Source: Chitinophaga niastensis (GTDB lineage Bacteria; Bacteroidota; Bacteroidia; Chitinophagales; Chitinophagaceae). From it: a stretch of 64,000 nt of DNA. A model generated the notes under the pieces. The model ran no database searches. It was not told the origin of the DNA and worked only from the letters and a program-made list of their open reading frames with translations. Position 1 is the first letter of the stretch, and every line of letters begins with the position of its first letter. This document shows, piece by piece, positions 52,877-62,462 of the stretch. Location: NCBI RefSeq assembly GCF_003014755.1, contig NZ_PYAW01000007.1:186001-250000 (forward strand), read 5' to 3'. The position numbers and the translations under genes were made by a program.

Positions 52877-55171
52877 TTAAACAAACTCCTTCAATTCTTT
52901 AGGAGCGGAGGCTTTAGACGGCATAGATAGTATAAAAACAGTCCCTTGTTTATCATTGGGTGAAGCGGTTAATTGGGCATTCATCATCGCTGCAAATGTT
53001 TTACACAATGTGAGTCCAAGACCTGTACCTTTTTCTCTATTTGTACCAGCTGTGCTGCGGCCAAGTTCAATACTGTTGTGGCTATTGAACCGTTGTAACT
53101 GCGCTTCTCCCAGACCAATACCTGTATCGGCTATATAAAGCCTGACCAGATGGAAGTCGTGTTGAATCTTAACATCGATACGTCCTCCTTCCGGGGTAAA
53201 TTTTACCGCATTGTTCAACAGATTTCTAACGATTAAAGAGATCATATTCAAATCACCAAACGCCTTAGCTTCGCTATCCTGAGAGAAAGATATGCGAAGA
53301 TGCTTATGGGATGCATCTCCTTCTGCTGCAGTCACCAGCTCCTGCACCAGATTACTAATCTCCAGTATCTTTAAATCCGGTTTAAATCCTTGCATTTGAC
53401 TATACGCCCAGTTTAACAGGTTTTCCATCATGGAGGAGGTATGCCCTAATGTTTGACTTATACTGAGCGTGTATGCTCTTAGCTTTTCCTCACCAAGATT
53501 CCCATGTTCCAATAGTTTGGAAAAGGATATTAGAGAATTCACCGGTGCACGCATGTCATGACTTACCACCCCTAAAATACGATCTTTGACTTTCCCTAAC
53601 TCTTCCAGTTCGGTCTTTTGTATTAATACCAGGTGATTTAATTGCTGCGTTTTGCGGTGTGCCCGGTAAACCAGTAACGCTGCACCCGACAATCCCAATA
53701 CCAATAATCCTAAAAATATAGCGAGGTTCCTATTTAGTTTGGCCTTTGTTTCTTGCTTTAGGATCTTTTCATCCCGATACTTTCTGTCCAAACTGGCATT
53801 TAGGTGTTGCCGTTCCAGTTCACTCTCCTTCTGCAACTTTTCCTTTTCCAAAATTGCCTGTTTTTGTAAGAACGCCAATTTCTCGATTCGCATTTCCTTT
53901 TCCTTCAATTCCAGCTGTTGCTTTCTTTCTCTTGCCTCCAAGGTTCTTTTTTGCAGCGCAAGACTCATCACATGCTGCCTGCTCTTATAATCATTTTCTT
54001 TGATCAAAAAATCCAGTTGCAAGCGTTTACGGGTTATTTCCCGTTCCTTTTCCTCATTAAAAATCTGATCGCGAAAACGAATGTAGGCTTTAAAATATTC
54101 AAGTGCTTTTGTGAATTGTCGTTGTTTTTCTGCCGTCTTGCTCAGTGCAAGATTGGCATCTCTTTGCAAGGCAGGAAAGTGATTCTCCTCACCAATATTC
54201 AGTGCTTCTGTTAGCAAAGGAGTTGCCTCATGATATTGTGCATGTTCGATATAGAAGTCAGCCAGGGCTAACAGATCCAGTGCAGACTCTTTTTTATTAT
54301 ATAAATGCTTATTAGATACTATGGCCTTCTGAAATGCCTCCAGGGCTTGTTCAGAAGATCCATTTACACTCAATATCTTCGCACGCGTACGGTAAATGGT
54401 ACCAAAAAGAGAATAATCCTGGAGCTGATTAGCAAAGCCCAGGGAAAGATCCAGGAAGTTAAGTGCCACCTGATACTTTTCTGTCTTACTCATTCCCAAC
54501 TCCTTCTCATCAGCCAGGAAATAATTGGCCCCAATACTTGCATAACTAAGTGCTAAGCCATATTCTTCCCCCTTAGATTGTTTAAAAACCTGCACTGCCT
54601 GTTCTAAATAAGTAATGGCAGTTTTATACTGTTCCAGGCTTTTATAAGCATCGGCAATATTAACATAACATCCTGCAGCATTTAATTTATTATCGAGCTC
54701 ATTATAAACGGAAACTGCTTTCAGATTAGCGCTTAGTGCCTTATCGAAATCCGACCAACTGGCGTACATGGCGCCCAGGTTATAATAGATATCTCCATAC
54801 AACCGTTTATCACCAATTTCCTGGGATTTCCTTATCCCTTTGTTATAGGTATCTTCCGCCTGAATATAATGTCCTTGACTTTGATAATAAAATCCCAGGG
54901 AATAGTAGGCACGACCAATAAAAGATTGCAGCTTTAATTTTTCGGCAAGCTTAATTGTCCTGTCTACATAGGTTTCTGCCTTATCGATCTCACCAAGCTT
55001 GCCATAACTCTTATAGATCTTTACGTAGCGTTCCAGCTTGTTTCTGTCTTCCGTCTGGGATTGGTTATCTGCAAAAAGCAAGCTGTCTAGCGTTAGTTTA
55101 ACTTGCTGTTGGGCAAATCCTGTTTGAAATATAATAAGTAAGAATATAAGGTGATAGCAACGCGACTTCAT
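52877..55171 (-). CDS. TPR-containing sensor histidine kinase
   Basis: A 764-residue kinase with a signal peptide (ends near residue 20, FAQ). It has a periplasmic array of about seven TPR units (residues 45-365; for example YYSLGFYYQSQGHYIQAEDTY), a coiled-coil region (about 385-480), one transmembrane helix (480-505), and a HisKA domain with the His in GVVSHDMRAPVN near 535. The ATPase part follows with RNLLNNAVKFTPEGG and GTGLGLTLCKTF. The convergent LytTR regulator is the likely partner, although HisKA kinases usually pair with other regulator types. Confidence 0.92.
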   Translation of the reverse strand: MKSRCYHLIFLLIIFQTGFAQQQVKLTLDSLLFADNQSQTEDRNKLERYVKIYKSYGKLGEIDKAETYVDRTIKLAEKLKLQSFIGRAYYSLGFYYQSQGHYIQAEDTYNKGIRKSQEIGDKRLYGDIYYNLGAMYASWSDFDKALSANLKAVSVYNELDNKLNAAGCYVNIADAYKSLEQYKTAITYLEQAVQVFKQSKGEEYGLALSYASIGANYFLADEKELGMSKTEKYQVALNFLDLSLGFANQLQDYSLFGTIYRTRAKILSVNGSSEQALEAFQKAIVSNKHLYNKKESALDLLALADFYIEHAQYHEATPLLTEALNIGEENHFPALQRDANLALSKTAEKQRQFTKALEYFKAYIRFRDQIFNEEKEREITRKRLQLDFLIKENDYKSRQHVMSLALQKRTLEARERKQQLELKEKEMRIEKLAFLQKQAILEKEKLQKESELERQHLNASLDRKYRDEKILKQETKAKLNRNLAIFLGLLVLGLSGAALLVYRAHRKTQQLNHLVLIQKTELEELGKVKDRILGVVSHDMRAPVNSLISFSKLLEHGNLGEEKLRAYTLSISQTLGHTSSMMENLLNWAYSQMQGFKPDLKILEISNLVQELVTAAEGDASHKHLRISFSQDSEAKAFGDLNMISLIVRNLLNNAVKFTPEGGRIDVKIQHDFHLVRLYIADTGIGLGEAQLQRFNSHNSIELGRSTAGTNREKGTGLGLTLCKTFAAMMNAQLTASPNDKQGTVFILSMPSKASAPKELKEFV

Positions 55172-55412
55172 GTTCAGCAGGCATTAAAAATGTGGCACAA
55201 GATACGAAACAGAGCCATAAAAGCTAATGCCTTTTCACTCATACTTTGGTTGGAAGAATTATTAAATCGCTTTTTTCGCAAACACAAGTACAGATTATTA
55301 CCCTGTAGTAGGTGAATAAATTGGTGTGTCATTTGGTGTGTCAATTGTGTGTCAACAATAGTGGGAGAAAGCGTGAAAAAGCGCGAAAATTGACACTTGA
55401 CAAAATTAAAAA

Positions 55413-55441
55413 AGGCTTGTAAGTCAATTACTTACAAGCCT
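55413..55441 (-). terminator. Terminator of tRNA-Leu
   Basis: A 12-bp stem, AGGCTTGTAAGT paired with ACTTACAAGCCT, six bases after the tRNA 3' end on the minus strand and followed by a T-run. Confidence 0.88.
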
Positions 55442-55447
55442 CTTACG

Positions 55448-55531
55448 TGCCCAGAACTGGATTCGAACCAGCACACCCTTGCGAGCGCTGCGACCTGAAC
55501 ACAGTGCGTCTACCAATTTCGCCATCTGGGC
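55448..55531 (-). tRNA. tRNA-Leu(CAG)
   Basis: A complete 84-base tRNA. The acceptor stem pairs GCCCAGA with TCTGGGC, the discriminator is A, the anticodon stem is CTGTG/CGCAG and the loop TTCAGGT gives anticodon CAG (Leu). The long variable arm is present (GCGCTCGCAAGGGTGTG region), as expected for Leu. CCA is not encoded. Its 3' end is the source of the dispersed repeat. Confidence 0.95.
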
Positions 55532-55689
55532 AACTGATATTGTGTCAGGGGTGCAAATATAAGCACCCATTTTATTTTTCCAAAATTTTACTGAACTATT
55601 TTTTCAGTAAAGCTTAGCATAGCCCCTGAAAACCAGCGTTATAAACAATAAGCCCTACAGGTTGTTATCTATGCACAACCGCCCTCCAT

Positions 55690-56961
55690 ATGACTTCTAT
55701 CCTCATCATCCTCCTGCTCATCGCGCTGAATTTCTATTTCTCTATAGCAGAAATCGGATTAATATCAGTAGATAAAAACAGTCTGCAACAGGCCGCTGAT
55801 AGCGGCAATAAAAAAGCAGCGCAGATACTGAGTCTCATTAAAGAGCCCGATGTATTTCTCAGTGCGGTGCAGGTAGGCATTACACTCGTGGGCATACTGG
55901 AAGGGCTATACGGAGGTGATCTGATGGCAACCTGGCTGGAACCCATCTTTCTCTCCTGGCATATGAACAATGCATTGGCACACCTCACAGCGTTATTGGT
56001 GGGCGTGGGTACTATCACTTATCTCACCATCGTTATAGGTGAACTCATCCCTAAAACCCTGGCATTGCTGAATCCGGAAAAAGTATCTTCGATCATCACA
56101 CCATCGATGATCATCTTCTCTAAAATTGCCTTCCCTTTTATTAAACTGCTTACCGTTAGCACCAAATTCATCCTGGGCATCTTCTCTATTAATACTATCC
56201 ACGAAGAAAAGCTGACAGAGAATGACCTGCGGAGTATGCTGACAACAGCTTACAAACAGGGACTGATAGATAAAGGAGAATTTCTCCTGCATAAAAATAT
56301 CTTCTCTGCCTATGATCTCACTGCGGAAAACATTATGACACCCGCCAGTATGGTCACCAGCGTGAATGAAAGTATGAGTTGGGAAGAGATAACGGACACG
56401 ATTAAACGTAGTATCCACCGCACCTTTCCAGTGTCAGGTAATAAAGATGAAATAATAGGCGCCCTCATGGTGAAAGACTTTTTCCTTCTCCCTGAAAAAG
56501 CCCTGTCAGACAATATTACACCGGTATCCTTCTTATCACTGAACCAGGAAGTATATGATATCTTTCAACAACTGCGTCGTGAAAAAACAAGTATGGGCGT
56601 AGTGGTAAATGAATACGGCGAATGCGAGGGCATCATCACCTATCATGATATTGTATCAGGCCTGCTGGGCAGCCTGCCCGGCTACAATACCAAAGAACGT
56701 TACCTGGCACAACAACCCGATAAAAGCTGGCTCACCTATGGTTATACCCGTTTGAGTTATGTCCGCGAAACACTAGGCTATGAATGGCTGCGGGAATATG
56801 AAAAAGAAGATAGTACCGTAGCAGGATTACTCATCGATAAACTTAAACATATACCTAAAACAGGCGAAAAAATAGTGCTGTACCAGGTGGTTTTTGAAAT
56901 ACGCAAAATGGATCATCACCGCATTGATGAAGTAATTATCCGCATGCAGCCTGCTACGTGA
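55690..56961 (+). CDS. CNNM/CorC (hemolysin-family) membrane protein
   Basis: A 423-residue membrane protein: CNNM/DUF21 domain with about four hydrophobic helices (1-190), a CBS pair (about 205-320: ENIMTPASMVTSVNES, LMVKDFFLLPEKA), and a CorC/HlyC C-terminal domain (about 340-420: GYTRLSYVRETLGY to VVFEIRKMDHHRIDEVIIRM). Family members are linked to Mg/Co or other cation transport. Single gene, convergent with the ABC permease gene. Confidence 0.93.
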   Translation: MTSILIILLLIALNFYFSIAEIGLISVDKNSLQQAADSGNKKAAQILSLIKEPDVFLSAVQVGITLVGILEGLYGGDLMATWLEPIFLSWHMNNALAHLTALLVGVGTITYLTIVIGELIPKTLALLNPEKVSSIITPSMIIFSKIAFPFIKLLTVSTKFILGIFSINTIHEEKLTENDLRSMLTTAYKQGLIDKGEFLLHKNIFSAYDLTAENIMTPASMVTSVNESMSWEEITDTIKRSIHRTFPVSGNKDEIIGALMVKDFFLLPEKALSDNITPVSFLSLNQEVYDIFQQLRREKTSMGVVVNEYGECEGIITYHDIVSGLLGSLPGYNTKERYLAQQPDKSWLTYGYTRLSYVRETLGYEWLREYEKEDSTVAGLLIDKLKHIPKTGEKIVLYQVVFEIRKMDHHRIDEVIIRMQPAT

Positions 56962-56975
56962 GTATGTTTACTTCC

Positions 56976-57725
56976 CTATTTACTATCCCATTTAAACCAC
57001 TTAATCCCCAACACGGCAAACACCAGCGTGTAACCAAGAGACAACAATAATGCATAAGTAGTTTCCAGCTTCCATGCCCCTGGTGCCAGGCTGCCTGCCT
57101 GGATCTTTCTTACTACTCCATAGGGCGACCATGCAACTACCTGTCCTATTTCATTTCCCAGCATCTCCAACTCACCAAACATTCCCACCATAATAAAAAC
57201 AAAATATACCAGGCGTGTAGTGGAATTTACCGTTTCAGGATTTTTAACGCGGCCTACGATGGCCTGCCCGAGACTCAGATACACCGCCCCTCCTACCATG
57301 GCCATCAGCAAACCGGCTACATAACCTATTGGCGTGATAGAAATTTTATCTACATAAAACCCGACGATGAAAATCAATATGGTCATCAATACGATCATAG
57401 CAATTTGTGCAGACAAACGACTGATCATAATGGTCCAGGAAGATACAGGCCCTACACGAAGGCGCTGGAATACGCCCTTGTCGCGGTCGCGTGCTATAGC
57501 ACTGGAATAACCCATGAGCCCAATGCTCGTAAGACCAATCGTAATACAGGAAGACAATACAAATACGCCGCCCAGTTTATCTACCAGTCCTTTCCAGGAA
57601 ATTAAGATAACAAGCGGCACCAGCAACACCAGTCTGACAGAACGACGATTGCGCCATAAAGTGGTGAAATCCGCGCGCAGCAAAGCAGACATCACGGCAG
57701 TAGTTTTAGGTATTCTTGTTTCCAT
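56976..57725 (-). CDS. ABC-2 type transporter permease
   Basis: A 249-residue integral membrane protein with six hydrophobic helices (about 28-45, 58-78, 100-130, 137-158, 170-190, 222-242), typical of ABC-2 permeases for drugs, polysaccharides or lipids. It lies 15 bases downstream of its ATPase gene. One transmembrane unit suggests that it works as a homodimer. Substrate unknown. Confidence 0.9.
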   Translation of the reverse strand: METRIPKTTAVMSALLRADFTTLWRNRRSVRLVLLVPLVILISWKGLVDKLGGVFVLSSCITIGLTSIGLMGYSSAIARDRDKGVFQRLRVGPVSSWTIMISRLSAQIAMIVLMTILIFIVGFYVDKISITPIGYVAGLLMAMVGGAVYLSLGQAIVGRVKNPETVNSTTRLVYFVFIMVGMFGELEMLGNEIGQVVAWSPYGVVRKIQAGSLAPGAWKLETTYALLLSLGYTLVFAVLGIKWFKWDSK

Positions 57726-57740
57726 GAGTGAAGTATTTTG

Positions 57741-58523
57741 TTATGAACGGACAGCCCGTCCGGTAAGACCAATAAACACATCTTCCAGTGTTACTTTTCC
57801 TTTTCGCACTACACTGAGCACTTCCGGATCGTTACGATGCAGATCTATCAGCGCCTGTGGCGTATTAATAGCAATGATGCGGCCATGATCAATGATAGCG
57901 ATACGATCACATACCGCCTCCGCCTCTTCCATGGAATGTGTGGTCAGCAGCACCGCATTACCTTTGCCACGAATACCTTCTATGCGTTCCCATAGTTGTC
58001 GGCGTGACTGTGGATCCAGGCCTGAAGTAGGTTCATCCAGCAGCACCAGCTGCGGATCATGAATAGTAGAAATCACCAGGGAAACCCTTTGCTGCTGCCC
58101 ACCGGAGAGTTCACCAAACTTTTTACCGGCGGCATCCAGTAAATTAATTTCTACCAGTTTTTCTTTCACGGTTTCATTGTTGAGGTCAACACCATAGATA
58201 CCAGCAAAGAGCCGGATAATTTCTGCAATGGTCAGCTCAGGCTGAAAGCTGGTAGCCTGCAACTGTACGCCCATATTAGCATGCGCGTGCAAAGGCTTCT
58301 CCTGCGTATTAAACCCCGCTACGGTAATGTTCCCTGAAAGTGGCTTCAATAGTCCTTCTATGGAGCTGAGCGTACTTGTTTTGCCGGCACCGTTTGGCCC
58401 CAGCAAGCCGAAAATTTCGCCGGAATGCACACTGAAAGAAACGTCTTTCACTGCCTGAAAAGAGCCATAGCGCACATTCAGCTGATCTACCTCCAGGATA
58501 GGAGCTTGTTGTTGATTGTTCAT
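57741..58523 (-). CDS. ABC transporter ATP-binding protein
   Basis: A 260-residue ATPase with Walker A GLLGPNGAGKTST (about 38-50), Q-loop, signature LSGGQQQRVSL, Walker B LVLLDEPTSGLDP and H-loop TTHSMEEAEA. The arrangement resembles drug- or antibiotic-export ATPases of the CcmA/DrrA type. It is first in the operon with the ABC-2 permease gene. Confidence 0.95.
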   Translation of the reverse strand: MNNQQQAPILEVDQLNVRYGSFQAVKDVSFSVHSGEIFGLLGPNGAGKTSTLSSIEGLLKPLSGNITVAGFNTQEKPLHAHANMGVQLQATSFQPELTIAEIIRLFAGIYGVDLNNETVKEKLVEINLLDAAGKKFGELSGGQQQRVSLVISTIHDPQLVLLDEPTSGLDPQSRRQLWERIEGIRGKGNAVLLTTHSMEEAEAVCDRIAIIDHGRIIAINTPQALIDLHRNDPEVLSVVRKGKVTLEDVFIGLTGRAVRS

Positions 58524-58766
58524 CTAAAGCGGTATTTAGTTTTAATGGACGATCGAAAATACAACAAGCCCGCTGATGTGCAGGTACTAAAAGGTGAATA
58601 ATAGTGAAAGATCGGTAAACACGGAGGTATTACCGGTAAAACCGGTGAGGTCAGCAACGACGCAGCAGTATGGTTTTACGCCATGAAAACTGTACCTTGT
58701 ATTGGTTGTGTAAACAGATCCAACAACTGATTTTAACTATCCCTCATTTCAATAACAAAACAGATC

Positions 58767-59282
58767 ATGGAACTTTTAAAATGGGCCGACTTTCAATTTC
58801 ATTTTGGTTTCAGAAAAGAATATTTCCCATTTTTTATCGAGCGATTGCATGCCACTGCAGCGCGTTTAGAGGAGATGACGGTACTTATACAGGAAGAAAT
58901 GCTGGAGGAAAAAGAACCCGGGCACTGGTCTGTAAAAGAAAACATAGGCCACCTGATCGATATAGAATCCTTACATGAAGGACGGGTGGAAGACCTGCTG
59001 CAGGGTTATGATTTACGTGCAGCAGACATGCAAAATAAAAAAACGACGGAGGCACATTATAACCAGTTCCCTATCGGGGAACTCCTTCACCATTTCAGGG
59101 AAGTGAGAGGCGCCTATATCCAAAAGCTACTATCAATAGATCCGGACCTTCTGGATAAAAAAGGGTTGCATCCGCGATTGCAGCAACAGGTTAGCCTGGT
59201 AGACCTGCTCTACTTTGTAGGTGAGCATGATAATTACCACCTCACCGTTATTGCGCAATTAATTGCCCGCTATAATAAGTGA
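58767..59282 (+). CDS. DinB-family protein
   Basis: A 171-residue four-helix-bundle protein of the DinB/YfiT type. Potential metal-binding His are in WSVKENIGHLIDIE (near 58), EAHYNQ, and at the end in GEHDNYHLTVIAQL. Such proteins may act as thiol transferases or hydrolases. Single gene, divergent from the ABC operon. Confidence 0.9.
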   Translation: MELLKWADFQFHFGFRKEYFPFFIERLHATAARLEEMTVLIQEEMLEEKEPGHWSVKENIGHLIDIESLHEGRVEDLLQGYDLRAADMQNKKTTEAHYNQFPIGELLHHFREVRGAYIQKLLSIDPDLLDKKGLHPRLQQQVSLVDLLYFVGEHDNYHLTVIAQLIARYNK

Positions 59283-59296
59283 TTCAACCTGTTCGT

Positions 59297-61654
59297 CTAT
59301 TCTGCCTTCAAACTCTTCACAGGGTTCAGTAATGCCACCCGTACAGCCTGATAGCTTACTGTGATCAGTGCAATAGCCATGGCAGCAGTACCGGCAATAA
59401 GAAATATCCACCAGTTGATAGCAACCCGATACTCATAATTATTGAGCCAACGATACATCAGCCACCAGGCCAGCGGAAATGCTATCAAACAGGAGGTCGC
59501 TACCAGCTTTACAAACTCTTTTGACAAAAGCCCTACCAGTCCGGTTATAGAAGCTCCCATTACTTTACGGATACCGATCTCTTTTGTTCTGCGCTCTGCC
59601 GTGTAAGCTGCCAGTCCAAATAATCCGAGGCAGGAAATAAAAATGGCGAGTCCTGCGAAAATGCCAGCCAGCTTACCTATCAGCGCTTCCACCTTGAACA
59701 GGTTATTAAATTCGACGTCTGTAAATTTATATTCAAAAGGATAACTGGGATTCTGCAGACGCATTACTTTTTCTACTTTGTCCAGGGCAGCGGTAAGATC
59801 TGTACCGGGCTTCAAACGGATGCTCATATAATTGGCATTTTCACCCACACTACTGTAAAGCATAAACGAAGCACCACTGGCATACATATTATTGTAAGAA
59901 AAATTCCCCATGATACCTACTATCTGAAGCTGCCGGTTGTTATTCCGGATAATGCCTCCTATCCTGCCTTCAGCACCCATTTGTTTGGCAAATGTCTGGT
60001 TGATGATCACGTTATTACTATCGGCAGCAATGTTGGCATAAAAGTCACGGCCCTCTATTAAACGTATATCCATGGTAGACAAATACTGCGGCGTAGCAAA
60101 TTCATTTGTAATCAGGACATTTTTCCGGGGATCTTTTCCTTTCCAGGTATAATTATCTGTATTATTCCAGATACTCAACATAGCAGATCCGCTCAGCGTG
60201 GCATTGGCTACCACACCGGTTGCTATCAGATCATGGTGGATCACATCAAAATGTTTGCTGATGTTGCCTTGTGCTTGCATGCTGATTAAATTATTCATGT
60301 TAAAGCCCAGGTTGCGGGCCTTCACATGTTCTATCTGCTGGTAAACGATTACGGTGGCTATAATAAGAATGATAGAAACAGAGAATTGTGTTACTACCAG
60401 TCCCCTTCTGATGAAACCTGCCGCCAGAGCCGTTTTCATGCGCATCTGCTTTAACGCGCCAAGTGGATTAAAAGAAGACAGGTACAAGGCAGGATAACTT
60501 CCTGCAATCAGACCTGTCATCAGGCCAATGGCTAATAATGAACACAGATGTAATGGCCGCAATATATTTACCGACAGCTGTTTTTCCACGATGGCATTAA
60601 AAAACGGAAGTACCAAATAAAGCATCAGCACTGCCAGCGTAATAGCCATAAAGGCTATCACCAGCGATTCCAGCATGAACTGACTTATCAGCCTGCCTCT
60701 GCCGGCTCCCATTACTTTTCGTACACCTACTTCTTTAGCCCTTTTCTCAGAATGTGCAGTCACCAGGTTCATAAAATTAATACAGGCAATGAGCAGAATG
60801 ATGAGGGCAATGGCAGAAAAGAGTTGCACATATTGTATCCTGCCTCCCGCCATTTTACCATCTACAAACCGGTCACGCAGGTTCCAGTCGTTCATGGAAA
60901 ATAAAAAGCACTTAGTGTCTATGTTGCCTTTGGTACGGAGGTAAGCAAATAATTGTTTATTCACTGCCGCTACATTAGCGGTGGGTGCTAATTCCACAAA
61001 GGTGCGTAAACCATTTTCGCCCCAACCTTTCATCCAGCTACTTTCAGCTTCTGCTATTTCAAAAGGCGCCAGCCATTGAAATTTAATGGTGCTATTTTCA
61101 GGAAGATTCTTAAATACACCACTGACCATATAATCTTCTTTGTTGTTCACCTTCAGCATCCTGCCTACGGGATCTGTTTTACCAAAGAAGTTGCCGGCCA
61201 TCTTTTCACTGATAACAACGGAATGAAGTTGCTTAAAAGCATTGGCCGGATTGCCGCTGATGAATTGAAGTCCCAGCATAGAGAACAGGTTCGCATCTGC
61301 ATAAAATCCGCTCTCATTCATATTTTTATCCTGCAGGGAGAAGAGCTCCCTGTCGCCCATGGTAGTCCTGGCAGCGTTAGCGATGCCTGGAACCTCCTGT
61401 AGTATTGCCTTTGCCATGGGGCCGGGTGTAGCAGAAAAAGTACCTGTTTTACCGTTATAGGTTTGATTTTCCATTACCCTGTACAGGTAATTTCTTTTGG
61501 TAATGTCGTGATTAACGGTCATCTCCGACTCTATCCACAAACCAATGAGTGCCGCACAGGTAATGCCAATGGCAAGCCCGGTGATATTCAAAAAACTGTA
61601 GCCTTTATTTTTACGCAGACTGCGAAAAGCCGTTTTAAAATAATTAATAAACAT
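59297..61654 (-). CDS. MacB/FtsX-type ABC permease
   Basis: A 785-residue membrane protein with two MacB-type periplasmic domains and two FtsX domains (about 285-405 and 670-780); four helices each. The N-terminus FRSLRKNKGYSFLNITGLAIG is typical. The conserved KEVGVRKVMGAGRGRLISQF (first FtsX) and KEIGIRKVMGASITGLVGL (second) are present. In Bacteroidota such fused permeases often come with no ATPase gene nearby, as here. Export or signalling function is unknown. Confidence 0.93.
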   Translation of the reverse strand: MFINYFKTAFRSLRKNKGYSFLNITGLAIGITCAALIGLWIESEMTVNHDITKRNYLYRVMENQTYNGKTGTFSATPGPMAKAILQEVPGIANAARTTMGDRELFSLQDKNMNESGFYADANLFSMLGLQFISGNPANAFKQLHSVVISEKMAGNFFGKTDPVGRMLKVNNKEDYMVSGVFKNLPENSTIKFQWLAPFEIAEAESSWMKGWGENGLRTFVELAPTANVAAVNKQLFAYLRTKGNIDTKCFLFSMNDWNLRDRFVDGKMAGGRIQYVQLFSAIALIILLIACINFMNLVTAHSEKRAKEVGVRKVMGAGRGRLISQFMLESLVIAFMAITLAVLMLYLVLPFFNAIVEKQLSVNILRPLHLCSLLAIGLMTGLIAGSYPALYLSSFNPLGALKQMRMKTALAAGFIRRGLVVTQFSVSIILIIATVIVYQQIEHVKARNLGFNMNNLISMQAQGNISKHFDVIHHDLIATGVVANATLSGSAMLSIWNNTDNYTWKGKDPRKNVLITNEFATPQYLSTMDIRLIEGRDFYANIAADSNNVIINQTFAKQMGAEGRIGGIIRNNNRQLQIVGIMGNFSYNNMYASGASFMLYSSVGENANYMSIRLKPGTDLTAALDKVEKVMRLQNPSYPFEYKFTDVEFNNLFKVEALIGKLAGIFAGLAIFISCLGLFGLAAYTAERRTKEIGIRKVMGASITGLVGLLSKEFVKLVATSCLIAFPLAWWLMYRWLNNYEYRVAINWWIFLIAGTAAMAIALITVSYQAVRVALLNPVKSLKAE

Positions 61655-61817
61655 AGCTGACTGGTTGAGAATTATCGGACATTAATATACATGCACGTTA
61701 CTGTTTACCAAATAAATGCCACCTTACCGGTACTATGATTACCAATGGTTTAATTTATTTTTCCGTACAATAAGTGTCCGCAATTGATCAACAAATGTTC
61801 GAAACCGGACAATAGCT

Positions 61818-62459
61818 TTACAACGATACTAATTGTCTGCGTAGCGCTTCCAGCACCATACCAGTGCGGCTTTGCACGTTCAGTTTATTAAACAGGATTT
61901 CGCGGTAGCCGTCTACCGTTCTTTCGGTTACATTCATCTTAACAGCGATGGCTTTATAGGTAAGGTCGCTGCAGGCGAGACTAAGAAATTCCTGTTCCCG
62001 GTCAGTGAGTGTTTGTTTTTGTTCGGATTGAAGGATGAGGCGACGGTAATTTACATTTGCGGCATCGTTATGATACTGGCCGGTGGTGTGTATATCGCGC
62101 AGGGATTTTTCCAGTTCTGTGGGATGTATATCTTTCAGGAGATATGCGCAGCAACCGGCTTTCAGCATTTCAATGATAGTAGCGTCATTGTCTTTCATAG
62201 ACAGGGCAGCCATCTTCACACCGGGATATAATTTAAACACAGCAGCCGCGGTTTTGGCGCCATCCATTACGGGCATATTTACATCCAGTAACAGCACATC
62301 CGGTAGTGATGGCAGATTAGCTAATTTATCCAGCATTTCTTTTCCGTTCATTGCTTCCACTACTATATTAAAGCCGCTAAAACTGCTGATCAGTAAACTA
62401 AGGGATTTAAGGAATAACTGGTGATCGTCTGCAATGCCAATGTTGATGTTCATACACAA
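61818..62459 (-). CDS. NarL/LuxR-type response regulator
   Basis: A 213-residue regulator: receiver with D11/D12 (IADDHQLF), the phospho-acceptor in LLLDVNMPVMDG near 57 and the Lys in YLLKDIH. The LuxR helix-turn-helix is at 150-210 (LTDREQEFLSLACSDLTYKAIA and TERTVDGYREILFNKLNV). It is 3 bases downstream of the kinase gene, with which it forms an operon. Confidence 0.95.
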   Translation of the reverse strand: MCMNINIGIADDHQLFLKSLSLLISSFSGFNIVVEAMNGKEMLDKLANLPSLPDVLLLDVNMPVMDGAKTAAAVFKLYPGVKMAALSMKDNDATIIEMLKAGCCAYLLKDIHPTELEKSLRDIHTTGQYHNDAANVNYRRLILQSEQKQTLTDREQEFLSLACSDLTYKAIAVKMNVTERTVDGYREILFNKLNVQSRTGMVLEALRRQLVSL

Positions 62460-62462
62460 TAA

